A model generated the notes under the pieces. The model was not told where the DNA came from. It was given only the letters and a program-made list of their open reading frames with translations, and did not search any database. 64,000 bases of DNA from Salticus scenicus (taxonomy: Eukaryota > Arthropoda > Arachnida > Araneae > Salticidae). The position numbers and the translations under genes are program-made. Positions 1-13,104 of this stretch are shown here, in pieces; within the stretch, counting starts at the first letter, position 1, and each line of letters starts with the position of its first letter. The stretch covers positions 242,115,436 to 242,179,435 of the forward strand of contig OZ005648.1 of assembly GCA_963930645.1 (NCBI GenBank). The letters run 5' to 3'.

Positions 1-1774
1 CAGCCATTTTAATTCAGTGCCAAAATTACAACAAAAATGACAGCACTTTCTTTCTACTCAGATTTTTTTTTCTGTAATCTCATGCTGTCTTTTCATAAAA
101 GATATTCAACTATATTGGTTTAATATTTTTGAGTTTATATGTAAAAATTGTAAATTTTATGAATTAGAATTCAAGAATGAATTAGAATTTAAGCAAATAA
201 ATAAAAATGAGAGAAATTTTATTGAGTGATTTGTAATTATTTTAAAATATTGAAAATTGTACGTGTTGGAAATATTTTAAAATATTGAAAATTTTGAATG
301 AAAAAGTGGAATTAATATTATTTTTATGTCAGTTTTTAATCCGTTGAAGAAAATAGATCCTGAAAAAAATTATACATAATATTATTAATAATATATTTTT
401 TCTTTTTTATTGAGGGAAGTAAAATTCCCCTCCTAACATCTTGTCATGTTAATTATGTCTCGTACTTCTCTTAAAAGTCGGAATATAAACTGTATGTTTA
501 GAATAAAATAAAAATAACGCCAAATGCTGAATCCTATAAATTTTTAAAATTGTTTTCAGCAGTGCATTATGATATTTTCCAATTCAATAATTTAATATTC
601 ACTTGTACAACTTCATGAGAATGTATCATAAGATTATTTATGTTGTTCTTTTGTATAAAGCTTAATAGTTGAATACATTTTAATAAATTGCCTTATACAA
701 TAGACGCATTCACTTTTTAATATGTTGCCATTTTAAATATTAAAATTAAAATTGTGTAAATAATATGCTTAGAGAATAAACTATTAAACCATTTAACACT
801 TTTAAACCATAACTATTTAACACTTTTAAACAGTTAAAGCTTTTGGAAATTTTATTTAATTTTAGAAATATTAAAATGCATAATGTTACAGACGTGCATT
901 AAAAAAAATAGTTTTTAAAATTTTCTTTTTCTTTTCTTTTTTCAATTATTCTTCCATTCGTTCCGCTTCTTTTAAGACAACTTTGAAATTCAGTTAACCT
1001 AAAAAATACCTATTATTAAGGAAAGAAAATTGTTCGTAGTTTGAGTATAAGTTTAGTTTAATTGCTGTCATTTCAGTTTCCCCCGCTTTTTTCTTTCTTA
1101 CTTCTTTCTATTGCTTACAAACAAAGATACTGTAAAAAAGCAGAACTGTTTAGTAATTAAAGTGAATTGAAGCGGATAAGCCGGTGCTTAGAAACCAGAA
1201 TTAACTGAAGTGTAAAATTAGCTTTTCTTTTGTAAATAAAGATTTAAACAAGGTAAAGCTATATTGATGATGAAAAGAAGCTTACATTTAGTTGGGTCTC
1301 AAATTTTTATGCATAATCAAAGTTTGCTGTCGTTGAAGTTTTAAAGGTGATGTCACCTTTAGCTTTTTTTGTTTAGACTTTTAATAATCTGCTTGCTCTA
1401 TTACATTCTACGCTTGTAACTAAACTTTACTCATTCGCACTGATTCGTTTCATATTTGATTTTGCGTTATTTTTACGCCCTTTGATGACATTAATTAATT
1501 GACTTTTACTGATAACTTAGTAATTAAAATTCTGTGTTTTACACGCATTGACTGTAAAGATCTGTTATTAAGGTAAATATATATATAAGTAAAGAGAGAT
1601 TTCTGTGTGCGTCTTGTAGCTCAGGCCGTGGATAGCAGAGATAGAAAACTTGGTAGAGGGTTAGTTCGTACCATGAAGATACTCGTATCTATCTCATCCA
1701 GATATTTTTTAATTTTTCAATTTAATTTTTTGAACAGATTCATGATTATGAATTCAATTTAATTCAGTTTACAT
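1..1774. other. AT-rich stretch, nothing recognised
   Basis: No reading frame of useful length, RNA gene or terminal-repeat structure stands out. The stretch is A/T-rich with short homopolymers. Around 1565-1680 a (TA)n tract is followed by a slightly more GC-rich 100 bases that I could not assign. Confidence 0.5.
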
Positions 1775-2163
1775 ATCTGCACTGATAAGTATAAAGGATT
1801 TAAGTCCAAAAATGTCGATTTTGAGTTAAGTACATAGTCAGACTAAAAAAAAAAAATTCTCTATCGATTGGTATAAAGGATTTAAATCCATGTCATTTAG
1901 TATTTGTGAAAATCCGTTGGTAAAAAAAGATTCAAGTCAGAAATTTAGCATTAATCATTGGTATAAAATATTTAATTCATTTTTTTCCGTTTATTAAATG
2001 AAGGTTGACAATTACTGAATGGTATAAAGGGTATAAATCAACATAATCCCTTTTTCCTAATCGATTCTTCTGGTTAGTTTTTAGTTAGTTTAACTTTATT
2101 TTTCATCTCCTGAAAAATCAAGAATATGGATTTAAATCCTTTATACTTATCAGTACACATATA
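1775..2163. repeat. small inverted-repeat element (MITE-like)
   Basis: The left end reads CTGATAAGTATAAAGGATTT and its reverse complement (AAATCCTTTATACTTATCAG) recurs at about 2134-2153, giving ~26-bp inverted ends about 390 bp apart. Inside, the phrase GGTATAAAGGATTTAAATCC recurs with changes at about 1869, 1959 and 2023. There is no coding capacity. Inverted ends on a short non-coding body suggest a non-autonomous DNA element; the target duplication could not be fixed. Confidence 0.5.
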
Positions 2164-2589
2164 ATCTGATAGATTGCGTGTTTATGTATTGCCAAAATAT
2201 TGCGGTCTCAACAGCTCAAGAACTAGTGCACCTAACATCGTGTCTACTTATTTACAATACATGTAATATAATTAATTATAATATATTCTAATGGATTACA
2301 TGAATGAATAAATTTTCTTGAAATAATCTTATAATATTAAACGAGTAACACTATTTTATGCTTTCGAGATACCGAAATACACGCATAGAAATCCAATCAA
2401 ATTTGGTACAGGGGTTCGAAATAGAAACTAAGAAAATCATTAAAAGTAATTTAATAATTAAAATTTTAATATTGCGATAACTTTGAACAATCCATACTCG
2501 GTAATTCGTCCTGATCGAGTTTAAATGATAGGTAAGAATCATGGAAAATGAATAATTCATTATAAAAACGATTAAATCCAGCCAAAGTA

Positions 2590-3722
2590 TTTTTCAACTA
2601 ATTGAAATTGAGTATTTGATGAAAGGCAACAGGTTAACATAAACAGCTTTACTATCATTTGAATTTTGCATGGAGATTGTGTGGCTAGGCTGAGAAAACG
2701 AAACTTAATTACTGTACAAATTAAAATTTTATTAATACTAATTAAAATTTTTGTTTTTAGGTTTAATATATACTTTTGACAACAGATTGAGTAGGGTGAC
2801 CAGATGTCCTCGAATTCCAAGGACAGTCTTCGAAAACTGCCTTTCGTTCCCCCAAAATTAGGTCATATCTGAGGACGCCGGTTATAAAGTTATTAATGCT
2901 TACTATAATAATTTATTATATGTATAAAAAATAAGCTGAAATAAGAACTTTCAAGTGCTTCATACATAAAATTTGTTAAAGTTTTACAATTTAAGGTGAT
3001 TTATTTATTTTGTCCTCAAAATTTGGGGACGACGTAATATTTGTCCTTAAATTCAATTAAAAAATTCTGGTTTCCTTAAGGTTAAGAAAAGCAGCTTTAA
3101 CATTTGTATTTTGCATGGAGGTCGTTTGGGAAGCTCAGTAAACGAAATATAATTATCACACGAATTAATTTTTATTACTACTAATTAATTATTTTTGTTT
3201 TTAGGTTTAATATATATATATATATTTATTTTCTTCGAGTTCGTATTTTTAAGATTTTTAATATTCAAATGTTTTTAAGTTCCAGTTAATTTCGTTTTGA
3301 ACTGATATATATATATATTGACTTTACATTGTGTAATTTATGATTTTAAGTTTATTTATGTGTAGTTTAAATATGTATTTATGTGTTCTAGTGTTTACTT
3401 TTGTACTGCACAGGTAATCCCATACTTTTAGAACAACGGTTGGTCGGCCATTTTTTACAAAAATTATAGTTTAATGGTTACAGCGTTTAATATTCCATTA
3501 ATTGCTGGTATTTTTCAGATTTTTAGTATTCAAACGTTTTAGAGTTCCCGGTAGTTTCGATTTTGTGCTGCAAAACAAGAAATGTTTTTTATGACCGTAT
3601 GTAGTGTAATTTCAGATTTTATGGTTGTTTAGGTGTAGCTTAAAAAATGATGCATTTATGTGTTCCAGTGTTTATTTTTGCACTGCATGGGTAATTTCAT
3701 ACTATAGAGCAACGATTGATTG

Positions 3723-3757
<35 letters not shown>

Positions 3758-3813
3758 CTCTTTGCATATTTATATTTCGATATTTACAGCGTTAAATATT
3801 ACACTAATTATTA

Positions 3814-3844
<31 letters not shown>

Positions 3845-3900
3845 TTTAGTTTTGAAAAGATTTTAAGTTGCCGTTAATTATAATTTTGTACTGCAAAATG
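2590..3900. repeat. diverged direct duplications, ~280-430 bp
   Basis: Two blocks are duplicated head to tail. The block ending TTTTTGTTTTTAGGTTTAAT near 2770 recurs near 3205. A second block, with a TTTATGTGTTCTAGTGTTTA-type phrase followed by a GGTTGGTCGGCC-type phrase, occurs at about 3380-3450 and again at about 3655-3730; a partial third copy near 3840-3910 keeps only the poly-T and TTTTGTACTGCAAAA parts. The copies are clearly diverged. No coding sequence was seen. Confidence 0.5.
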
Positions 3901-3989
3901 ATAAATATTTTTAGATTTATTTACTTAATTTCAGAGTTGTACTTACAATTATATGACTTAAAACATATTTCCATTTTAAAACCCTGCAG

Positions 3990-4240
3990 TATTTCTTTAT
4001 TTCTGAATTTCTTTTAAAGTTTAGCATTTTTGTGCTACTTTCATTGTCTGCTGGGACCAGATCAGATCCTACTTTAAAATTTTATTTAATTATTTCAGCT
4101 TCCTTTGTATAAGCGTGTAGCATTTAGTTGTTCCATAATATATTAAAATAAAGCGACTTTTACAGAGTAGTCTGTCTTGCGATTGGCGTCACCCAACAAG
4201 ATTTTGTACGGTAAAAAAATTTAAGGGTCTCTATCCAGGT
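3990..4240 (+). mobile_element. possible Ty3/gypsy-type LTR end and primer-binding relic
   Basis: AATAAAG at about 4146 (a polyadenylation-type signal) is followed about 40 bases later by TTGGCGTCACCCAACAAG near 4180. From memory of the family, TGGCGTCACCCAAC resembles the LTR/primer-binding-site junction of many arthropod Ty3/gypsy elements. No gag or pol follows and a 5' LTR boundary was not found. If real, it is a fragment. Confidence 0.35.
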
Positions 4241-4244
4241 AATG

Positions 4245-5960
4245 TATTTATATCTGCTTAAAATTTTTTCGAGGATTGATTTTTTTTTAATATATTAATT
4301 TGGTTATTAAATGAATAGATGAACAATATAAATAACAAAATTTTTTTATTAATGATAAATAATAATAATAATTTTATAAGATAAAATTTTATACTTCGTT
4401 CAGTGATTACCTAAAAATATTTCTGTATCATTTCTCAAATCAACCATAAAGTACTGATAGAAAGAAATCACATCAAATTAAAAATCTTGATTCAGGTATT
4501 TTTAATTCATTTTATTATTCAATTAATTTAATTATTTGTAAAAAATCAGCTTCGTAATGACATTTTATAATGAATAATCATAACCGAATTATTCGATATA
4601 AAAAAAAAAATATATATTGTTTTACTTTAAGGCCCTTTTCTGACGTAAATGAACGAAGATAGAAATTTCAGTTTAAAAGCAACAATTTATCAAGAGAAAG
4701 AAAAATTATGTTGAAAAAGTTCATAAATAAAATGAAGACCAAAACTTTAATCGGTTAAGTGCTTTTGCTTGACATGTAATTTGTTCAAAGGAAAAAACAT
4801 TTTATTTTTAAGCTTGAAATTTTAATTAAGAAAATTCCTTTTTCTGTAGTGTGCTCAAAGTTTTTTTCATTTTTTTTATTTTATTTTACTCGTAAATACC
4901 AAAATCAAGTACTTCTATATTTTAATCAACTGAAGTGCAAGGTTAAGCCTAATAAAGCATAATAATAAAGCCTAAGTTTCCTGAAACTAACGCTGAAAAT
5001 AATGTCATAGCTGGAACAATGTAATAGAAAAAATAAAGTAAAATTTTATCTACGGTTCCCATGTGTCAATTTCAACTAAATCTTCTTAATATTTATTATT
5101 TTGAAGATTTAGTTTTTTCAGGAGACCAAGTCTCCCGAAATTAACTCTGAAAATTACGTCGTAGCTTAAACAAGATACTGGAATAAAGAAAGTAAAATTT
5201 TACCCAGAGTTTCCATGCATGCATTTCAACTGAATAAAATAATGAAAAAGGATAATTTAAAAACTTATATCACAATTGCAACAATGCATTGGAATAAAGA
5301 AAATGAAATTTTATTCATGGTTTGCATGATTTAGGATGATTCATTCATTTATTCAAGTAATACATTTTAATACGCCAGTGGAAAATAATAATAAAAAAAT
5401 TATATGTAAAATTAAACTTCGTCACAAGAAATTAATAATAAAAATAAATAAATAGACACATGGCTTAAAATTTGAATCAAAGCATTACGATATCATTTTT
5501 AACTTCTTGAAGAGCTTTGGACTTCAAGACATATATTTATATTATGATGTAAAATATGGAGCCATTTCTTTTAAATATCATGTGAACGAATGTTTAGTGA
5601 TTTGAACATGCAACGAGAAGTAACCTGGGAAATACATGTGTAAAAATCGAGTGTTAGTTATTCGCAGACCGATTAATATTTTCAAAGGTGGTATGAAATA
5701 CTTAAGTAATGGGCAATTTACATTTATAGATAACGATAAGAATATTTATTTGCTCGAAGACAACACAGGTATACACAGCATGAAATCAGAACTTTAAATG
5801 ATTACAGGTGGTTATGGAGGTATGTAAGTTAAGAACAAGTGCCTAGTAGTGTAATGTTAACAGTAGTCCTCTTTCGAAAGCTCTTTCGAGGGAAACAAAT
5901 TCCCTATTCACGCGATTTTTGGAGAAAAACATGAAAAACTCTGAACGGCGATCATTACAA
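4245..5960. repeat. AT-rich stretch with ~130-bp diverged direct repeats at its right side
   Basis: Between about 4980 and 5340 three similar segments occur, each with a GAATAAAGAAAGTAAAATTT-type phrase followed by a TTTCCATG-type phrase and ATTTCAACT. They are poor copies of a ~130-bp unit. The rest (4245-4980, 5340-5960) shows nothing I can assign. Confidence 0.4.
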
Positions 5961-7800
5961 AATTTTAAATTTGAACTTAGTTGGGTGTTACATAGTGAAG
6001 ATTATACTGTTAGAGGGGGAGGATCTGACCCCTCAGGGTTCCAGTATCTTGAAATATTGTTTTAAATTTCTGACCTTCCTCTCGGTGTCCAGTATCTTGG
6101 AAGGTTATGATCCCATTGTTACGAAATTTTTAATGTGGACTCGGTTGGGTACTGGCATGACGAAGACTGCATCGTAGGAGAGAAGAATGGTCTGACTCCC
6201 ATGATGCATTATCTCGGAAAGTTATAGTCCAATCTTTATGAAATTTGAATCTCGACTCTGTTGAGTGTTATATAACGAAGACTATACTGATGGGGGGAAA
6301 GAGTCTGACACCCCCCTCATGTTATCCAGTATCTCGGAAGGTTATTGTTCAATTTTATATGTAATTTTAAACTTGGACTCTGTTAGACCGTACGGAACGA
6401 AAATCTTGAACCTTATCTTAGAAAGTTACGTTCTTTAAGAAATTTTAAATTTGCAGTTGGTTCGGTATTACATAATGAATACTATAATATTTGTGGGGGA
6501 GGGTATAATTATGTCACGATTTCAGTATCTTAGAATCCAGTTTTAAATGTTGATGGTTTTTGTGTTACATAATGAAGACTATTCAGTTTTAGGCGGAAAG
6601 TCTGATCCCCGTCACTGTACTTAGTGTCTTGGCCTCATCCTAGAAATTTTAAATTTGTATTCGGTTTGGTTTTGCGCGCGACAAAGACTGCATCGTTAGA
6701 GTGTAGAATGAGTCTTATATGCTCCATGGTGCCTTATTTCAGAAAATTACAGTCCGATCTTTACAACAAAAATTTAAATTTAGATTCTTTTGAGTGTAAC
6801 ATAACGAAGGTTATAGTGTTGGATTGGGAGGGTCTGATCGTCCCCCTCATCTGTTAAGTATCTCGAAAGTACTGTCCGATCCTTGCAAAATTTAAAATTT
6901 AAGCATGGCTGTGTGTTACATAACGAAGATTACACCGTTGCTGGGGGATGGTCTGACCCTCCACAGGGCCCAGTATATCAGAATGTTATGGTTCTAGCTT
7001 CAGAAAATTTTAATTTTGGACTGGATTATGTGTTGGTATGCTTTAGTATGTTGAAGGCTGCATCATTTGAAGGGGATGATGTGTCCCCTTCCTTGGGCAT
7101 TGGAATCTTGGACAGTTATTATCAGATTATTATGAAATTTTAAATTTAGACTAGATTGTTGGCATGAAAGAGGCTGAAACGTTTAAACTAGACGATGGTG
7201 CTAGATATTTTTAAAAATTTTGATCAGATTCTTATAAAATTTCTAATTTGGACAAGTTGGGTCTTATAAAACGAAAATTGAAACATTTAAAGGCGAAGTG
7301 TCCAACCTCCCCGCCCCCCCCTCATGGAGCCCATAATCTTAAAAAGTTAAGATCATTTTGTTACGAAATTTTAAACTCGGTTGGGTGTTGTCAGGACAGA
7401 AGCTGTACCATTTGGTGAGAAAGGTCTGATCCCACCCCCTTCCCCCCCTTTCACCGAAGATAGGTTTATTGAAAAGTTATGGTCAGATCTTACAAAATTT
7501 TAAATTTGAACGCAGTTGAGTGTAACATAACTTAGACTACACTATTGGAGTTGGAGGGTCTAAGTCCTCATGGTGAACAGTATTTTGGAAAGTTATGGTA
7601 AGAACTTAACGAAATATTGAATTTAGATTAGCTTGGTCGTTTCATAACGAAGATTTCACGGTTCGAGGGGTAGATTCTGATTCTCTCTCTCTCTCTCTCC
7701 CCCCCCCTCCCCCCCACTCCATTGAGAATGTAATTTTGGAAAGACCATGATGAAAATTTATATTTGCATTTGGTTGAGTGTTATATAACGAAGACTGCAG
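5955..7800. repeat. degenerate tandem array, ~110-130-bp unit, about 15 copies
   Basis: The phrase ACGAAATTTTAAATTTGGAC and variants recurs near 5961, 6123, 6236, 6363, 6436, 6641, 6765, 6887, 7004, 7134, 7236, 7362, 7492, 7608 and 7757. Each is normally followed by a TTGGGTGTTACATAACGAAG-like phrase, a purine-rich GGGGGAGG block, TCTGACCCC and CAGTATCTTGGAAAG. Short open frames across it are by-products of the repeat. Units differ by many substitutions and indels, so the array is old. It may be internal repeats of a larger element whose ends I could not find. Confidence 0.75.
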
Positions 7801-9840
7801 GGTTTAAATGGGAAAGATGGTGTTATAAAACAAAACATTTACACAAATTTTACTTGTAGTTTTGGATAGAGTGACACAAAAGATAAAGCAATTAATTGAA
7901 ATAAATACATCTCAATACATAATATATGCTCAGTGAAAGTGTGATATATTTGACAGTGCATTTGAAAGTTTGAAAACTATTCATTATTTAAACAAAAATA
8001 GAAATTTAATTGAAATAGAACTTTAAGAGAGAACATAATAGAAGCAGTCACAAAAAACAAAAAACTATATTAAATTAAAAAATATCTATAGCATTTTAAG
8101 TAAGAATCATTAATTTATTAAATATACATTTTAAACAATTTGACTTACCTTTCATAGTATATTAAAATATCCATATAGTTGAAACATTTTAATATATAAT
8201 ATAACCTAAAATATGTTTAAAGAGCTTTTGCATTTTTAAATGTGTAAATCATCCTATGTAATTTTGAAACTTATCTTAAACTGAGATATTCTGGCCCCGC
8301 TTGAGGCTTGAGGCTTGTTATTTGAGGCTGCTGTTCCGCTAGACACCTTGATAGCTGCCACCCGGTGAGTTTAAATAACCTATACCTAGCGGTTTGTGCT
8401 CACCGTGGGAGTTTTGACTAAATTAGAGTAAAGTATTTGAAAATTAAAAGCATTGTTTCAGTGTGTAAATATACTTTATTGGACAAAACAAAAGTGACTG
8501 CAGTGGAATTTTAAAATAAATCTTTTAAAGTAACACCAAGGTGTAACGGGAATTTTCATATCATTTCTTTTAAAACCGATATTTTCAATTTATGAGAGAT
8601 GTGAATGGAAAAGCATCAGTGAGTATATTTTAAATATCTTTTCATGTTGAAAATAATATTTACACTGTGATTATAAACAGAACAAAAAGCCAATGAGGAA
8701 ATAAAAAAAAATCCATACATATTTTAACTAACAGCACAGCGTCGTTAAAAATGTAACATTATTTTTAAAATCCATATTCCAAATTCATATAGTAGTTCTG
8801 CGTTAAAAACTTTTAATCCGTTAAGCGCTTTAGTATTGATTAGTATATCAAGGATTTGATACATAGTTCTTGTGCTTATGCATAGCTGAAAGGTAGCAGA
8901 TGAGTCACCGCTTTGAAACAAGCTGTTTCATGTTTGAAATTCGGACACACTTTGTATGACCTGAATCAGATCTGGACGTTATAAAGGAAAGGAATTTACA
9001 TAATTTCAGATACAAGTGAGACTCTGTTTTTTGGATTTTGAAAACCTGTAGGAAGAAGGCTCTGTGTTAATGTAACGCCTTTGCATATTGATATAGTTTT
9101 CATTTGTAATTCTTTACATCATTTTAGAATTTATAGCTCTGAATATCCCTGAAATCAGATTGTGATTCACAAATTTGGCGTTTTTATTTTTGGTGCTACA
9201 AAAAAATTGATGAAGTTTTTTTTTTTTTTTTTTTTTTTTTAAATAAAATTTGCATAAGAGATCTTTTTCTTTCCCAAATGGTATTTCTATGCACAATTTT
9301 ATTTGTCTACCAGAAATTAATAAAAGAAATAGCACTTCTGTTTTAACTGAGCTTTCACTTCTTGAGGCTATGACGTATTTACATATCATTTTTGTCTGCA
9401 CTGCACATTCTATGGTGAAAAAAGTTTGATTTGCTGTGTAGGAACATTTTTCAAAGTTTGTTCAAATATTTTTTAATAAATTGTATTTCAATGTATTATT
9501 TCCATGCACCTAACCTGAATAAAATAATAATAACTAGTGGATCTGTAGATCAGGAACCTCAACGTCGTATTCGTATTCTTTATTACACAGGAAAGCCTTA
9601 TTATTTATTCCATATATTTAAAATAATTATATATGTATGTATGTATACATATATATGATTAACTCGCTGCATAACCAGACATGTTTCTGTGGGGGGTTCC
9701 CGCCCCTTTCAACCTCCATTATATATGTCTGCCTATGTCTATCTGTATAAATATGTATATGTATATTTCCGTGAAACTCACAGTCTTCTCTTAATATCTT
9801 GTAATTCGTAAATACTTGTATCAAACTTCATGTCAGACGA
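7800..9840. other. AT-rich stretch with a short GC-richer island
   Basis: Mostly structureless AT-rich DNA with a T24 run near 9217. At 8290-8420 a GC-richer patch contains CTTGAGG repeated in tandem and a short imperfect inverted pair (CCCGGTGAG ... CTCACCGTGGG, about 8360-8410). It includes a possible splice-donor string CGGTGAGT, but no open frame supports an exon. Confidence 0.35.
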
Positions 9841-10486
9841 TCACATAATATACCGAAATTATTTTGTGTAGCCTTGTAAACTTCTATGACAACTGTTTTC
9901 CATAGAAAACATGCTTTTAAACGTTCTAATAAAGCAAGTTTATTTCATTATGTTCAATGGAGTGTAACCATGTTCTGAAAAATACCGTCTATAGATCGTA
10001 AGGGTACGCAATTCTTTTGCGTGTCCCTGTACAAGAATCACAGTTATAATACGCACCAATAAAAAGTGTGCAACTAATTCATTGTAACTCATTAATATTT
10101 GAACCAAATTTAACATCATTTGAATGATTACAAAATGCCATTGGAATTCTTTTATATGGTCCTGTAAATATATTATTTACTTTATACATACCTTTTTCTA
10201 CAAAAAACATGCTCTTAAGCCTCTCAATAACGTATGTTAATTTCATTTTGTTGAATGCGTTATAAACTCGTTAAATGCGCTTAATAAAAAATGGTCCATA
10301 GGCTCTAATTTCATGAAATTCTTTTGTGTGGAGGAACCATGAACATTATATACACCAATAACAACTATTCAACTTATTCTATGTATCTCATGAATAATTG
10401 CTCGAAACTTGCAGAATTGGATGATTAAGTGACATTGGCAGAAAACTTTTGTAAGGCCCTGTACATTGATTATTAAGTCTAATCAC

Positions 10487-10521
<35 letters not shown>

Positions 10522-11035
10522 GAAAGCATGTATTTTTAAAGCATGCTCAATAATGTATGTTAATTTCGATTTGTTGAATGCAGTGTAACCATATTAAAAT
10601 GTGTTTATATTATATTCTGCACGTAGGCCGTAATAATATGAAAAGCTTTTGTGTGTCCCTGTACATGAACTATAAGCAATATAAACACCAAAAATTATAG
10701 GCATTTCTGTATAGCATATAAACATGTGTACCAATTTGGAAGTATATCGGAGAATTTTTGCTGCCGCTACTGAAATATGTACAAATTCTGTTCATAGTCC
10801 GTAATGATAAGAAAAAATTTTGTGTGTCCCTGTACACGAACTACAAATAGATTATACACCCAAAAATATACGGATAATTATGTGTGGCTCATGAATTTGT
10901 GTACCAATTTTCAAGTCAATAGCGTGATTTTTGCGACCGTTATCGCGAGAAAGACTCACAGATTCACGGAAAGAACCCAAAATCTTTTTGAGTCTCCGCA
11001 TGAAGGCCTTCATTGACGTTTCGGTAATAATAATA
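9838..11035 (-). repeat. copy of the TGTACAGGGACAC repeat family (minus orientation)
   Basis: On this strand the family appears as its reverse complement. GTGTCCCTGTACA-type strings occur near 10019, 10645 and 10823, with weaker ones near 10159 and 10452. Those near 10019, 10645 and 10823 are each preceded by a TCCGTAATGA/ATAGTCCGTAATG-like string. Unit spacing is irregular (~130-190 bp). The family recurs at 17.66, 22.0, 38.5, 50.9 and 62.4 kb. No protein is encoded; it is probably a non-autonomous element with internal repeats. Confidence 0.6.
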
Positions 11036-11039
11036 AATC

Positions 11040-13100
11040 AATAATTAAATCAATAAATAAATAAAACATTTAAAGCGGAACAGCTTTCAGCTAGAGAAAA
11101 TTGCATTCATGGGTATTTATCATAATCATAAACTTTAACTTTTTTTTTATGAAAAAAAAAAAAAAAAAAGGCTATTTAAAAAATATATTGAGTAAAACAA
11201 AAATTTAATATTACTGCGCAGATATTTTAATCTTCCAATGATTTTTAGAAAATATTTCACACACACACACAGAAAAAAGAAACTTATTTTAATGACACAC
11301 GTTTATAATTAATTTATAAAAAATTTTATATTCTCTAATCATGTCAAATAACATTTAATTACAGTGCGCTTCTTTATTTATTTATATTTCTTTGTCTTTT
11401 TAATTTTCGTAGTCTTTCCATCTAGATTTTAAATATTTACTTTTAATCTTGAAGTTTAAACAAAACGAATGTTTGTCTAAAATTAATTTTTAACATCACA
11501 TTTTTAATATTTTTCAAACTGGAGTGTATTTTTCCAGAATGAAAAATTGCCTATTTTATTTATTTCTTCTTTTTTGTCTGTAATAGGTAAATAATATAAA
11601 AGCATTCTTGTTTTATTAAATAAAGTTTTTATTATTTATTTACATTTTTGCGTTACAGTTCATTTAATATTGTCGTTTTGTAAATTTCTCTTTTGATTTC
11701 ATACTTATAAGAACCATAAATAGTGTGCCGATTATACATACAACATATAAGTAGAATGTGAAAAAAGTCATAGGGATTAGAGGTTAGAGTAGATGAGACG
11801 TAAGTGTCACAACTTTTTAAAATTAACCAGTCGATTTTTGCTTTGTGTGTGTCTTGAACTAATAAATGGTCCATTAAGAGCTACATCTTCTGCTACAGAA
11901 TGTGTCACTCCATTTACAATGTCAATTTTATAAGTAAAAATAAATTTTATCCAACCTTAATAAGCAAATTACTTTAAGTAAAATATGAAAAGTAATTTTA
12001 TTTTAAAAGCCAATTGCTAGATTATTTAATATGTTTCAATAATATATATATATATATATAAGTAAATTGTCAATATTTATCAATGTGAGGATTATCACTT
12101 AATCAGTTTTATAGATATAATGAATAAAAGTTAATTTCATTATAATATTGTCTAATGTAAAAATAATCGTGATACAAAGTAGCATGAAACATTTTTTCTT
12201 TCTTTTTCGAGTTATTTTTCTTTTTTAGTGGAAAAGCTTTTCTTTATTGCTCTGAGTTTTCTTTATTTCATTATTATTATTAATTTTAATATTATTTTTT
12301 TTTTAAATTTCCAATGGCACATTAAAAGAAAATTGAATCAAAAGAGATAACAATAAATCTATATTATTATTATTATTTTGTAACTTATGAAAATCAAAAA
12401 CATGAATATAACAAAATTAAATTTATTAAGGAAAAAAGAAATCCTATTGACAGGTTAGCTTTGAAAAATTAAATGTTAAACATTTTAAGGAATCTAATTT
12501 TAGGGCTTGTTGTCCTAACACATCGTTAACAACAGAAACAACAAAAACTGCCATTATGAGGAGTTTTTTTTTTTTTTTTTTTTTTTCTAATAAGAGGAAT
12601 ATTAAAATAGTTTCTAATAAAAATATGTTTTCATTTAAAAATTTCTTAAATTATGACAAAATATATAAAGAGGAAAAAGAATTTGATTTCCTAAGTCTTC
12701 TTTTGCGAAAGGATTTACATCCTCAAACGTTCTTTAATACTACATTTCTCTCCTCCCACCTCCTCTCTCTGTATGTTACCGTAAATATCTGAAATCCCTT
12801 TTTATGCGTAATTACTAGTATGAATGCGAATTAAAATTTGGGACTGAATTAATCAGATTCAATATTGAAACGTGAGTGCAGAAATGGGGCTCTGGAGCAG
12901 TAGATAACGTTGTTGAGATTGATAAGTGAAAGTATTTGTATGGCTATAATTGTCTGTTTCCGCACAGAGTTTTCTGCAGAATACATCCCCACGCTTTCTT
13001 TGAGGTAACATAACAATGACAGCATGGTCCAGCTAAGTCTCATCAGATCTGATGAGGATCTACTAGCCAGGCTACCAGAGAAATGCCTGTGATACATCTG
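11040..13100. other. AT-rich stretch, nothing recognised
   Basis: A-runs and T-runs (about 11151-11169, 12566-12586), a (CA)n near 11261 and a (TA)n near 12043 are the only clear structures. At 12845-13095 base composition is more balanced and a short minus-strand frame is open, but I recognise no domain and would not call a gene. Confidence 0.4.
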
Positions 13101-13104
13101 ATAT

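Noticed and set aside
1590..1690. tRNA-like string GTAGCTCAGGCCGTGG
   Set aside because: No acceptor or T-arm pairing and no B-box at the right distance.
6624..7143. Open frames of 77 and 86 codons
   Set aside because: They lie wholly within the ~125-bp tandem array and reflect the repeated unit.
12849..13097. 82-codon minus-strand open frame in a region of more balanced composition
   Set aside because: No recognisable motif, no neighbouring exons, and no splice pattern I could defend.
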